Source of the DNA: Ancylobacter polymorphus
GTDB taxonomy: Bacteria; Pseudomonadota; Alphaproteobacteria; Rhizobiales; Xanthobacteraceae
Direction of reading: 5' to 3'
Assembly: GCF_030813495.1 (NCBI RefSeq)
Contig: NZ_JAUSUI010000002.1
Coordinates: 434,001-498,000 of the forward strand
DNA length: 64,000 nucleotides
The notes below the pieces were generated by a model. It was not told where the DNA came from. It saw only the letters and a program-made list of their open reading frames with translations, and did no database searches. The position numbers and the translations under genes were made by a program. How positions within the stretch are numbered: the stretch's first letter is position 1; each line of letters opens with the position of its first letter. Of the stretch, positions 43,882 through 53,003 are shown in pieces.

Positions 43882-46800
43882 ATGAGCGCGCCCTTCTTTG
43901 CCGAACTCGTCGCCGCCTCGAACTTCTCCTTTCTGCGCGGCGCCTCGGCCGCCGGCGATCTGGTGGCGCAGGCGCTGCTGCTCGGCCATGCCGGGCTCGG
44001 CCTCGCCGATCGCAACACCGTCGCCGGCGTGGTCCGGGCGCATGCGGCGGTGAAGGAACTCGCCGAGCGCTACGCCGCCTTCTGGACCGCGCGGCGGAAC
44101 GGGCATCCACCCCCCGCGCCGGCGGGGGTGGAGGAAGACGATCTCCTCACCCGCGTGTTGCGCCACCGGGCGGAGGCGGCCGCCGATGCCGGGCGCGCGG
44201 CGGCGCTGCCCTTCACCCTCGCCGTGGGCGCGCGGCTGGTCTTTGCCGACGGCACGCCCGACATCGTCGCCCATGCGCGCTCGCGCGCCGGCTGGGCAAG
44301 GCTCTGCCGGCTGCTCACACAGGGCAATTTGCGGGTCGGCAAGGGGGAGTGCCGGCTGCTCCTCGACGACCTTCTGGCCGATGCCGGCGGACTTTCGCTC
44401 ATTGTCATGCCGCCACATGATATGCCGGCTAAGAATCTACCCGATCTGATGCCACTTCTGGCCCGGCTGAGGCAAGCGGCGCCTGGCGCGCTGTGGCTCG
44501 GTGCCACCATGCGCCGCCGGGGCGACGACCGGCGCCGGCTGGCGGGGCTCAAAGCGCTGGCGGCCAAGGCGGGCGTGCCGCTCCTCGCCACCAATGACGT
44601 GCTCTACCATCATCCCGATGAGCGCGATCTGCAGGACGTGCTCACCTGCATCCGCGAGGGCGTCACCGTCGAGACCGCTGGGCGGCTGCTGGAGGCCAAT
44701 GCCGAGCGTCATCTGAAAGGCCCGGGGGAGATGGTACGGCTGTTCCGCGCGGCGCCGGAGGCGGTGGAGGAGACCGCCGCCTATCTCGCCTGCCTCGATT
44801 TCTCCCTCGGCGAACTGAAATACGAATATCCGGAAGAGCCTGTGCCTCCCGGCTACACCCCCCAGCAGCGGCTGGAGGAACTGACTTTCCAGCGTGCCGC
44901 CATCCGCTATCCCGAGGGCGTGCCGGACAAGGTGGAACGCCAGCTCAAGGTGGAACTGGGGCTGATCGGCGAGCTCGGCTACGCCCCCTATTTCCTCACC
45001 ATCCGCGACATCGTCGATTTTGCCGAGCGGCGGGGCATTCTGTGCCAGGGGCGCGGCTCGGCGGCCAATTCCGCCGTTTGCTACGTGCTCGGCATCACCG
45101 CCGTCGACCCAGCGACCAGCAACCTGCTGTTCTCCCGCTTCATCGCCCGCGAGCGCAACGAGCCGCCCGATATCGATGTCGATTTCGAGCATGAGCGGCG
45201 CGAGGAGGTGATGCAGTACATCTATGCGCGCTATGGGCGGGAGCGGGCCGGCATCGTCGCCACCGTCATCTCCTACCGCCCGAAAAGCGCGATCCGCGAT
45301 GTCGGCAAGGCGCTCGGTCTCACCGAGGACATTACCGCCCGCCTCGCTGGCACGGTGTGGGGTAGCTGGGGCAAGGAGATCGACCAGCGCCAGGCGCGCG
45401 AGGCGGGGCTCGACCCGTCAAACCCGATGGTGGCGCGGGCCATCGGCCTCGCCACACGCCTGCTCGGCTTTCCCCGCCACCTCTCCCAGCATGTCGGCGG
45501 CTTCGTGCTGACCCAGCACCGGCTGGACGAGACGGTGCCGATCGGCAATGCGGCGATGAAGGACCGCACCTTCATCGAGTGGGACAAGGACGATATCGAT
45601 ACGCTCGGCCTGCTCAAGGTCGACGTGCTGGCGCTCGGCATGCTCACCTGCATCCGCAAGTCGCTCGATCTCCTGCGCGCGCATGAGGAAATCGACTGGG
45701 GCCTCGCCGAAGTGCCGCGCGAGCAGCCCGATGTCTACGACATGCTCTGCGCGGGCGATTCCATCGGCGTGTTCCAGGTGGAGAGCCGGGCGCAGATCAA
45801 CATGCTGCCGCGCCTGAAGCCGCGCCGGCTGTACGATCTCGTCATCCAGGTGGCTATCGTCCGTCCCGGCCCGATCCAGGGCGATATGGTGCACCCCTAT
45901 CTGCGCCGACGCGACGGGCTGGAGACGGTGGAGTATCCCTCGCCGGCCCCGCCGAACCCGCCGGGCGAACTGCGCGAGGTGCTGGAGCGGACGCTCGGCG
46001 TGCCGCTGTTCCAGGAACAGGCGATGCACCTCGCCATGGTGGCGGCAGAGTTCACCGATGCAGAAGCGAACCGGCTGCGCCGCGCCATGGCCACTTTCCG
46101 CCATAACGGCACCATCGGCACTTTCCAGAAGCTGCTGGTGGAGCGCATGAGCGCGCGCGGCTACGACCCCGCCTTCGCCGCCCGCTGCTTCGAGCAGATC
46201 AAGGGTTTTGGCGAGTATGGCTTTCCGGAAAGCCACGCCGCCTCCTTCGCCAAGCTGGTCTACATCTCCGCCTTCCTCAAATGCCGCTATCCCGCGATCT
46301 TCGCCTGCGCGCTGCTCAATTCCCAGCCTATGGGCTTCTATGCCCCGGCGCAGATCGTGCGCGATGCGCGCGAGCACGGCGTGGAGATCCGTGGCCCGGA
46401 CGTGAATTTCAGCTTCCACGACAACACGCTGGAGCGTGACGCGCCGGGCGTGCCGCTGGCGCTGCGGCTCGGCCTGCGCCAGCTCGACGGCTTCAAGGAG
46501 GAATGGAGTGAGCAACTGGTTGAGGCGCGGGCGCGCGGCTTCCTGCACGATGTCGAGACGCTCGCCCACCGCTCCCGCCTCCCGGCGGCGGCGCTCGCCA
46601 AGCTGGCGGATGCCGATGCCTGCCGCTCCATGGGGTTCGACCGGCGCGAGGCCGCCTGGGCCATGCGCCGCCTGCCGGACGATGCGCCGCTGCCCTTGTT
46701 CGCCGCGGCCGAGGCGCGCGAACTCGGCAGCGATGCGGATGCGTATCTGCCGCTCATGCCTTTGCCCGAGCAGATCGCGGTGGACTATCAGACCACGCGC

Positions 46801-47316
46801 CTGTCGTTGAAGGGCCATCCCATGGGCATGCTGCGGCCGGTGTTCGCGGCCGAGGGCGTGGCCTCCAGCGCCGAGGTCGCGGCGGCGCGGGACGGGGTGC
46901 GGCTGCGCGCGGCCGGCATCGTGCTGGTGCGCCAGCGGCCGGGTAAGGGCAACGCCATTTTCATGACGCTGGAGGACGAGACCGGCATCGTCAACGTGTT
47001 GCTGTGGACCCGCCAGTTCGAGCGCTACCGGGCGGAAGTGATGGGCGCCCGGCTCGTCGTGGTGGAGGGACGGGTGCAGAAGAGCAAGGAGGGCGTGGTG
47101 CATGTGATGGGCGAGCGGGTGTTCGACCGCACGGCCGAACTTGCCCGCCTGTTCGAGGATGTGCGCGCCATGCCCTCGCCGCAGGCCGATCCGGGCGAAG
47201 ATGTGCGGGGGCAGGGAAAATCCTCGCCGCCCGGGCATCTGCTCGCCGGCCGCCGTTCCGGGCAGGGCCATCCCCGGCAGGTGCGGGTGCTGCCAAAATC
47301 GCGGGATTTCCATTGA
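43882..47316 (+). CDS. dnaE2: Error-prone DNA polymerase DnaE2
   Basis: The 1144-residue C-family polymerase does translesion synthesis in the SOS response. The PHP domain opens FAELVAASNFSFLRGAS. The polymerase core has GILCQGRGSAANSAVCYVLG and the catalytic aspartates in PPDIDVDFEHERREEV, then RHLSQHVGGFVL and VQVAIVRPGPIQGDMVHPYL. An OB-fold region (RAAGIVLVRQRPGKGNAIF) lies near the C-terminus, ending LPKSRDFH, which is typical of DnaE2. The length is slightly above the usual 1080-1100. It is the last gene of the imu cassette. Confidence 0.96.
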   Translation: MSAPFFAELVAASNFSFLRGASAAGDLVAQALLLGHAGLGLADRNTVAGVVRAHAAVKELAERYAAFWTARRNGHPPPAPAGVEEDDLLTRVLRHRAEAAADAGRAAALPFTLAVGARLVFADGTPDIVAHARSRAGWARLCRLLTQGNLRVGKGECRLLLDDLLADAGGLSLIVMPPHDMPAKNLPDLMPLLARLRQAAPGALWLGATMRRRGDDRRRLAGLKALAAKAGVPLLATNDVLYHHPDERDLQDVLTCIREGVTVETAGRLLEANAERHLKGPGEMVRLFRAAPEAVEETAAYLACLDFSLGELKYEYPEEPVPPGYTPQQRLEELTFQRAAIRYPEGVPDKVERQLKVELGLIGELGYAPYFLTIRDIVDFAERRGILCQGRGSAANSAVCYVLGITAVDPATSNLLFSRFIARERNEPPDIDVDFEHERREEVMQYIYARYGRERAGIVATVISYRPKSAIRDVGKALGLTEDITARLAGTVWGSWGKEIDQRQAREAGLDPSNPMVARAIGLATRLLGFPRHLSQHVGGFVLTQHRLDETVPIGNAAMKDRTFIEWDKDDIDTLGLLKVDVLALGMLTCIRKSLDLLRAHEEIDWGLAEVPREQPDVYDMLCAGDSIGVFQVESRAQINMLPRLKPRRLYDLVIQVAIVRPGPIQGDMVHPYLRRRDGLETVEYPSPAPPNPPGELREVLERTLGVPLFQEQAMHLAMVAAEFTDAEANRLRRAMATFRHNGTIGTFQKLLVERMSARGYDPAFAARCFEQIKGFGEYGFPESHAASFAKLVYISAFLKCRYPAIFACALLNSQPMGFYAPAQIVRDAREHGVEIRGPDVNFSFHDNTLERDAPGVPLALRLGLRQLDGFKEEWSEQLVEARARGFLHDVETLAHRSRLPAAALAKLADADACRSMGFDRREAAWAMRRLPDDAPLPLFAAAEARELGSDADAYLPLMPLPEQIAVDYQTTRLSLKGHPMGMLRPVFAAEGVASSAEVAAARDGVRLRAAGIVLVRQRPGKGNAIFMTLEDETGIVNVLLWTRQFERYRAEVMGARLVVVEGRVQKSKEGVVHVMGERVFDRTAELARLFEDVRAMPSPQADPGEDVRGQGKSSPPGHLLAGRRSGQGHPRQVRVLPKSRDFH

Positions 47317-47390
47317 AGGCCCCGCCCGCCCGGCCTGTCGCGTGCGGCCGGTTCGGTGCTAGACGGGGAGCGACATAGGAGGAGGCATCC

Positions 47391-47672
47391 ATGGCGCAGC
47401 GCTTCGACGATTGGGAAAAGGACGACAAGGGCCATCTGAAGGTGTGGCCGATGCTGGCCTTCACCACCGCCCTTTTCGGCACCGACAAGGTGGGCCTGCG
47501 GCTGGAGATCGGCACCCAGCAGCCCAAGCCCGGCGAGCCGGTGCCGGCGCTGCAACTGGTGCTCGATCCCGCCCAGGTGCGGCAGCTGGCCGAAGCCCTG
47601 GCCGAGGCCGAAGCGCGCCTCGCGGATGCCCGCTTCACCAACCTCGCCACCTCGCGCCCCGGCAACGCCTGA
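47391..47672 (+). CDS. Conserved hypothetical protein (93 aa)
   Basis: The 93-residue protein has a beta-rich first part (GHLKVWPMLAFTTALFG, VGLRLEIGTQQPKPGE) and an Ala/Glu-rich helix (QVRQLAEALAEAEARLADARF). I do not recognise a family. ATAGGAGGAGG gives a very strong ribosome site before ATG 47391. It follows dnaE2 by 74 bp, but nothing suggests SOS function. Confidence 0.65.
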   Translation: MAQRFDDWEKDDKGHLKVWPMLAFTTALFGTDKVGLRLEIGTQQPKPGEPVPALQLVLDPAQVRQLAEALAEAEARLADARFTNLATSRPGNA

Positions 47673-47750
47673 GGCGCCGGCCTCGCACGGCCCGGTCCCG
47701 GTGCGGCCCTGCGGGCTGTCCGGTGTGAGGCGGCGTGCTGTCAGCCCCCG

Positions 47751-49100
47751 CTACGCCGCGAGGAACTGCGCGTCGGTCTGGTCGAGGCGGCGGCGGATCT
47801 GGGTGACGATGAGCTGCTCGTCGGGCAGGCAGTTGTCATAGGTCAGCCGCTCGCCGGCTTTCACCGGCTTCAGCACCCGCGCCCGTTCGGCAAGGCCCAG
47901 CGGCAAGGCGAAGCTGTCGCGCGCATCGCGCCAGCTCATTGTGTAGCCGCGATAATCATATTCGCCGATCTTGCCGAGGACATCCCCCGGCTTGAGGTCG
48001 CGCTTGGCCACCGCCGTGCACTCGGCGACGGGATGATCCAGCACCTCCATGTCGCGCGTGCCGTGCATCACCGCGCGCACCGCCGAGAGCGGCACTTCCA
48101 GGCTGGTGAGATGGTAGGGACGGATCAGCGCGAAGCAGGGGCCCGGCCCGACCTTGAGGTCGGCCATGCGCTCGATCACCCGGTCATGGCGCGGCTTGAC
48201 GATGCAGAACACGCCCGGCGCCACGCCCTTGCCGAGGGTGAAGTCGACCACGCCGGAGCGCGAGAGGATGCCACCATCCTCCTTGGTGCACAGCACCTGC
48301 GCCAGCACGTCGCGGTCGGCATGCGGCCCGTGCATGCCGGGCACGTCGGGCACGAGGCCGGTGGCGTTGGCCAGCGCCGTCATCTCCACCATGGTCTTGG
48401 AGCCGTCGACGAACTCCACCAGCATGCGCGGATTCATGTTGCGCGCCCGCGCCTCTTCCTCGAACTCGTCGGGAATGGCGTCCGGCTTGAAGGCGTTGTT
48501 CTTGGCCTTGCCGGCACAGACAATGTCGAAGCCCAGAGCCTGGGCGAAGCCGATCAGCTCGATGGTGGCGGCCGGCTCATCGCCCGCCGCGCCGGTGAGC
48601 ACCACGCCCGCCGCGCGCGCCTCCTGCTTGAGATAGCGGCCGATGGTGATGTCGGCCTCCACGCTCAACAGCACCACATGCTTGCCGTTGCGGATGGCCT
48701 CCAGCGAGACGAGCGTGCCGATGTTCGGGCTGCCGGTGGCGTCGATCACCACGTCGATATGGCCGGAAGCGCACATGGCGGTGTAGTCGTCGGTGATGAC
48801 GAAGTGCCCGGCTTCGATGGCGCGATCGATCGCGGCGCTGGTCCCGGCGGTGACGATGTCCTCGCGGCGGTGCCCGGCCATGAGCGCGGCGTCGATTGCC
48901 GCCTGCGCGTTCAATTCGGTGACGGCGCCGATGCGCACGCCCGGCATGAGCGCTGCCTGCACGATGAGGTCGGTGCCCATCTGGCCGGCGCCGGCGAGGC
49001 CGATCGTTACCGGCCCATGCTTGGCGGTCCACTGTTCCAGTTCGGCGGCGATCCCCGTCCGCACGATCCCGCCAGCACCGAACCTGTTTGCACCGAGCAT
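47751..49100 (-). CDS. NAD(P)-dependent homoserine dehydrogenase-like oxidoreductase with C-terminal SAF domain (COG4091)
   Basis: The 449-residue protein has an N-terminal Rossmann fold (VTIGLAGAGQMGTDLIVQAA), a middle catalytic region (IDVVIDATGSPNIGTLVSL, GAAGDEPAATIELI, AGKAKNNAFKPDAIPDEF) and a C-terminal SAF-like domain (AVAKRDLKPGDVLGKIGEYDYRG). This matches COG4091, predicted homoserine dehydrogenases with unknown substrates that often accompany sugar or polyol catabolism genes. ATG 49100 is chosen because GGGAAGGA lies 8 bp upstream; a longer start at 49151 lacks this. The SorC-type regulator gene lies upstream on the same strand. Confidence 0.83.
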   Translation of the reverse strand: MLGANRFGAGGIVRTGIAAELEQWTAKHGPVTIGLAGAGQMGTDLIVQAALMPGVRIGAVTELNAQAAIDAALMAGHRREDIVTAGTSAAIDRAIEAGHFVITDDYTAMCASGHIDVVIDATGSPNIGTLVSLEAIRNGKHVVLLSVEADITIGRYLKQEARAAGVVLTGAAGDEPAATIELIGFAQALGFDIVCAGKAKNNAFKPDAIPDEFEEEARARNMNPRMLVEFVDGSKTMVEMTALANATGLVPDVPGMHGPHADRDVLAQVLCTKEDGGILSRSGVVDFTLGKGVAPGVFCIVKPRHDRVIERMADLKVGPGPCFALIRPYHLTSLEVPLSAVRAVMHGTRDMEVLDHPVAECTAVAKRDLKPGDVLGKIGEYDYRGYTMSWRDARDSFALPLGLAERARVLKPVKAGERLTYDNCLPDEQLIVTQIRRRLDQTDAQFLAA

Positions 49101-49220
49101 ACGCCCAATCCTTCCCTGAGGCGCGCCTGCGGCTTTCGGCGCAAGCGTCATTGTTCTTCGGTACTCGACATTTGTTCCGAGGCAAAGAGCGCGTGCGACC
49201 GCATCCCGCGCTTCCGCGTT

Positions 49221-50243
49221 TCAATAGGCGGCGCCGGCCTCTTCCAGTACCGCCGCAGCGGTGATCTCGTCAGTGATGAACACGGTGGGACGCAGCATGC
49301 GCAGAGCGGCAAGCACCGCCCTGGCTTTGCCCGGCCCGCCGGAGGTGAGAATGCGCTCGGGTGTCGCCTGCAGTGTCTCGATCGGGATCGACATGACGCG
49401 GGTGTTGATGGGGTGGTCGACCGGCCGACCCTCAATATCGATGAAGTTATAGACCACATCGCCCACCGCGCCGGCGGCGATCAGCGAGGCCCAGTCGGCC
49501 TCGGAGAAGAAGCCGAAGCGTAGCGAGGTGCTTTCCGAATCCATCTCGCCGACGCTGAGCACCACCGCGTCCATCTCGCGGGCGAGGTTATAGACGGTGC
49601 CGAGGCCGCAGCGCTCGATAAGCGCCTGCTTGGTGGCGATGCTGTCGACGATGGCGGGGGCGGCGATGAGGTGGCAGTCGGCCTGGAACAGCCGCGACAG
49701 CTGCCAGGCGAATTCCGACGGGTTGTACTGCTTGGCCTTGGTGATGCCGCCGAGCAGCGAGATGACCTGGAGGTTGGAGACCGTCTTCTCGTCGATGAAG
49801 CCGAGCGCGCGCATCAGCGTGCGGCCCCAGCCGAAGCCGATCTTCATGTCGGAGCGGATGAGGTCGGAGATGAACAGCCCGGTCGCCGCGCCGATGGCGC
49901 TGGTGGCGTCGGCGAACGGGCCGGAGACGGGGGCGACCACCGCCTCGCGCAGCCCGAACGCTTTCTGCAGCCCCATTTCCAGCCGGGGCAATTCGGCGAT
50001 CTCGCGTGAAAGCGAGATCTTTACCTCGTTGAGCTGGCGGGCATCGGCGAGCAGGCGAACCACGGTGACGCGGCCAATGTCCAGCGCCTCGGCGATGGCG
50101 CTCTGGGTCATGCCCTCGACATAATACATCCAGGCCGCGCGCAGCCGCAGCCGCGCCGAGCGCCGTCCGGTCGGGCTGAGATCGGCGAGTGAGGGGGTCT
50201 CGCTCAGGCTGCCCGGCCTGGTCGTCGCAGCTCCACCCGACAT
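49221..50243 (-). CDS. SorC/DeoR-type sugar-binding transcriptional regulator
   Basis: The 340-residue protein has an N-terminal helix-turn-helix (AAWMYYVEGMTQSAIAEALDIGRVTVVRLLADARQLN) and a SorC-type effector domain (FGWGRTLMRALGFID, LGGITKAKQYNPSEFAWQLSRLF). Family members bind phosphosugars or polyols, for example EryD of Brucella. ATG 50243, behind GGGTGAGG, is preferred over upstream starts. It precedes the COG4091 gene by 120 bp on the same strand and probably regulates it. Ligand unknown. Confidence 0.88.
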   Translation of the reverse strand: MSGGAATTRPGSLSETPSLADLSPTGRRSARLRLRAAWMYYVEGMTQSAIAEALDIGRVTVVRLLADARQLNEVKISLSREIAELPRLEMGLQKAFGLREAVVAPVSGPFADATSAIGAATGLFISDLIRSDMKIGFGWGRTLMRALGFIDEKTVSNLQVISLLGGITKAKQYNPSEFAWQLSRLFQADCHLIAAPAIVDSIATKQALIERCGLGTVYNLAREMDAVVLSVGEMDSESTSLRFGFFSEADWASLIAAGAVGDVVYNFIDIEGRPVDHPINTRVMSIPIETLQATPERILTSGGPGKARAVLAALRMLRPTVFITDEITAAAVLEEAGAAY

Positions 50244-50416
50244 GAACACCTCACCCCCCGACGAAAGTCTCCCGGTTGCTATAGAGGAGCCGCGCGCCAT
50301 CTTCAAACCAGGCGCCTCGGCGACGCGGGGAAATGGGCTGACGTTACGCAAAAACCCGCTTGTCCGCAGTCCCCGGCGGGCGCACCCTATCGGCTCGGGG
50401 TACGCATGGTTGCACG

Positions 50417-50866
50417 ATGTCCAGCACTGACGAGACGCTTCAGCTCAAGGATTTTCTCTGCTTCGCGGTTTATTCGGCCAACCACGCGTTCAACCGCGTC
50501 TACAAGCCGATGTTGGACCGGCTGGGCCTGACCTACCCGCAATACATCGCCATGGTGACGCTGTGGTCGGAGGAGGGGCTCACCGTCGGGCAGATCGGCG
50601 ACCGGGTGCTGCTGGAGACCAACACGCTGACCCCGCTGCTCAAGCGGCTGGAAGCGGCCGGGCTGGTGCGGCGGCTGCGCGACGCGGCCGATGAGCGGCA
50701 GGTGCGGGTCTATCTCACGGACAAAGGGCGCGCCCTGCGGCACGAGGCCGAGCGGGTTCCCGGTGAGATGGGCGTCTGCCTCGACCATGAAACCGAGAAT
50801 CTGCGCGCCCTGACCGACGACCTCAGCCGGCTGCGCGACCGGCTGCTGACGCGGCTCAAGCCGTAG
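50417..50866 (+). CDS. ohrR: MarR-family regulator, OhrR type (organic hydroperoxide sensor)
   Basis: The 149-residue winged-helix regulator has the OhrR signature: reactive C15 in LKDFLCFAVYSANHAFNRVYKPML, then LTYPQYIAMVTLW, a recognition helix with LETNTLTPLLKRLEAAGLV and a wing with DERQVRVYLTDKG. A second cysteine near residue 120 (EMGVCLDHE) could make it a two-cysteine sensor. OhrR normally represses ohr, a thiol peroxidase gene; no ohr lies in the window. It is divergent from the SorC gene, and its last 11 bp overlap the convergent LysR gene. Confidence 0.87.
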   Translation: MSSTDETLQLKDFLCFAVYSANHAFNRVYKPMLDRLGLTYPQYIAMVTLWSEEGLTVGQIGDRVLLETNTLTPLLKRLEAAGLVRRLRDAADERQVRVYLTDKGRALRHEAERVPGEMGVCLDHETENLRALTDDLSRLRDRLLTRLKP

Positions 50867-51821
50867 CGCCGGACGGCGCGTCCGGCACCGGCAAGGCTTC
50901 CGCTTCCAGTTCGATCTGACCTTCGATGAACCGGCGATGCCGCGTGATCTCCCCGGCGAGAAAATCAAGAAAGGCACGCACGCGCGGTGAGTGCCGCAGG
51001 TCGGGATGGGTGAGCAGCCAGAGATCGGCGGCATAGTCATCATCCGGCGGCCCGAGCCGCACCAGCGAGGGCCGGGCATCACCGATGAAACAGGGAATAT
51101 GCGCGATGCCGATCCCCGCCTCCACTGCCTCGGCGAGGCCGAGCACGCTGTTGATCTTGTAAGCGACCTTGTCGGCGGCGACGTTTTCCTGAACGAACTT
51201 CACCGTCTTCAGCGAGCCCAGGCTGTCGCCGAGCGACACCCAGTTGCATGTTTCCAGCTGCTCCGGCGTCACCGCCCGCGGTTCGGGGAAATCGGCAGCC
51301 CGACCATACAGCGCCCAGGCGATGCGGGCGACGCGGCGGCCGACGAGATTTTCCGGCGGATTATCGGTGGCGCGAATGGCGACATCCGCATCGCGCTTGG
51401 AGAGATTGAGCGGCTGATTGCTGAGCACGATGTCGAGCCGCACTTCCGGGTAGCGATCGCGGAAGGTGGCGAGCATCGGCATCAACAGATGGATCAGCAG
51501 TGAATCCGGCGTGGTCACCCGGAGTTCGCCGGAGGGCGCAGGCTCACGGCCGGCCAGCTTGCGGCCGACGGCAGTGATTTCCTCATCGAGCCGGTTGGCG
51601 AGAGCCACCATCTCCTCGCCGGCGGGGGTGAGCGCGTAGCCGGTGCGGTGGCGCTCGAACAGCACCGTGCCGAGCTGCTCTTCGATCTGCTTGAGCCGGC
51701 GGAACACGGTGGAATGGTTGACCCCCAGCGTCATCGCCGCCGCCGGCAGGCCCTTCGCATCCGCCACCGCCTTGATCAGCCGGAAATCGTCCCATCCGAG
51801 ATTTTTGAACGGTTCGGCCAT
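50856..51821 (-). CDS. LysR-family transcriptional regulator
   Basis: The 321-residue protein has an N-terminal LysR helix-turn-helix (DFRLIKAVADAKGLPAAAMTLGVNHSTVFRRLKQIEEQL is the region, residues about 10-48) and a periplasmic-binding-like effector domain (GELRVTTPDSLLIHLLMPMLATF). ATG 51821 follows GGGGAG. It is divergent from a ring-cleaving dioxygenase and esterase pair, with a palindrome carrying a T-N11-A core in the 189-bp gap, and so probably regulates them. Effector unknown, possibly a quinone or electrophile. Confidence 0.9.
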   Translation of the reverse strand: MAEPFKNLGWDDFRLIKAVADAKGLPAAAMTLGVNHSTVFRRLKQIEEQLGTVLFERHRTGYALTPAGEEMVALANRLDEEITAVGRKLAGREPAPSGELRVTTPDSLLIHLLMPMLATFRDRYPEVRLDIVLSNQPLNLSKRDADVAIRATDNPPENLVGRRVARIAWALYGRAADFPEPRAVTPEQLETCNWVSLGDSLGSLKTVKFVQENVAADKVAYKINSVLGLAEAVEAGIGIAHIPCFIGDARPSLVRLGPPDDDYAADLWLLTHPDLRHSPRVRAFLDFLAGEITRHRRFIEGQIELEAEALPVPDAPSGATA

Positions 51822-51912
51822 GCTGCTCCCCGAATGTGGCGATGACGGATGGCGGCGCACGCGCGCCTCTCAGGCCCGCCTGCCACGCACGAACGATAGC
51901 AGCACAGATGAG

Positions 51913-51928
51913 ATTGCGTCAACGCAAT
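51913..51928. promoter_or_regulatory. LysR-type operator candidate
   Basis: ATTGCG-TCAA-CGCAAT is a perfect 6-bp-arm palindrome that includes a T-N11-A core (TTGCGTCAACGCA). It lies between the LysR gene and the dioxygenase gene it is likely to control. Confidence 0.6.
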
Positions 51929-52010
51929 TGATAGGGTCTGGCATTGCGCTGTTGCCGGGTTATCTCTTGTCGCAACGGAGCGCGGTTGGCGCTCACAGGA
52001 GGGCAACATC

Positions 52011-52943
52011 ATGAACCGCAATGGCATCCATCATGTGACGGCGATCGCCGGCAATGCGCGCCGCAACGTTGAATTCTACACGAAGACGCTCGGCCTGCGG
52101 CTGGTGAAGAAGACCGTCAATTTCGACGATCCCGGCACCTACCACTTCTATTATGGCGACGAAGCCGGTTCGCCCGGCACTATCCTCACCTTCTTCCCCT
52201 GGGATCATGTCGCCCCGGGCCGCGTCGGCATCGGTGAGACGCAGGAGACCGCGTTCCGTGTGCCCGCCGGCTCCATCGGTTACTGGACGCAACGCTTCGT
52301 TGAGAAGGGCGTGGCGCATAGCGCGCCGGTGAAGCGCTTCGGCGAAACCGTTCTGGCGTTCAAGGACCCGCACGGCACCCGTCTGGCGCTGGTCGGCGTC
52401 GCCGGGGCCGAGAACGAGCCTGCCTGGCTCGGCACCGACGTTCCCGCCGAGAACGCCCTTCGCGGCTTTCACAGCGTGAACCTTCTGCTGGCCGAGGCGG
52501 CCCCCACCGGGGCGATCCTCACCGACGTGTTCGGCTTCACGGAGATCGGCCGCGAGGGCACGCTGGTGCGCTTCAAGGCCGAAGGGACGGACATCGGCGG
52601 CATTGTCGATATCCACGAGGCCGGCGGTTTCCTGCCCGCCCGCATGGGCGGCGGCTCGGTGCACCACATCGCCTTCCGCGCTGCCGACGACGCGGCCGAG
52701 TTCGCCATGGTGAAGAAGCTGAACGAGAACCATGGCATCGCCACTACGGAGCAGAAGGACCGCAACTATTTCCGGTCCGTCTATTTCCGCGAGCCCGGCC
52801 ATGTGCTGTTCGAGATCGCTACCGACATTCCCGGCTTCGCGGCCGACGAGCCGGCGGCGACCCTGGGCGAGGCGCTGAAGCTGCCGGGCTTCCTTGAGCG
52901 CCGCCGCAGCCAGATCGAGGCCGTACTGCCCGAGATCGCCTGA
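52011..52943 (+). CDS. VOC ring-cleaving dioxygenase, MhqO/LinE-like
   Basis: The 310-residue protein contains two glyoxalase-type modules. Likely metal ligands are His in GIHHVTAIAGNARRNVEFY at the N-terminus, His in SVHHIAFRA and Glu in HVLFEIATDIPGF. GLRLVKKTVNFDDPGTYHFYYGD is the signature of the MhqO/MhqA family, which opens hydroquinone-type rings. CAGGAGGG precedes ATG 52011. It is followed by an MhqD-like esterase, the same pairing as in Bacillus quinone resistance, but here controlled by LysR and not by MhqR. Confidence 0.9.
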   Translation: MNRNGIHHVTAIAGNARRNVEFYTKTLGLRLVKKTVNFDDPGTYHFYYGDEAGSPGTILTFFPWDHVAPGRVGIGETQETAFRVPAGSIGYWTQRFVEKGVAHSAPVKRFGETVLAFKDPHGTRLALVGVAGAENEPAWLGTDVPAENALRGFHSVNLLLAEAAPTGAILTDVFGFTEIGREGTLVRFKAEGTDIGGIVDIHEAGGFLPARMGGGSVHHIAFRAADDAAEFAMVKKLNENHGIATTEQKDRNYFRSVYFREPGHVLFEIATDIPGFAADEPAATLGEALKLPGFLERRRSQIEAVLPEIA

Positions 52944-53003
52944 ACGAAGTGGCGCCGCCCCGGCGGGCGGCGTCCCCTTTCCATCCCTGACGAGGAGGCC
53001 GTC

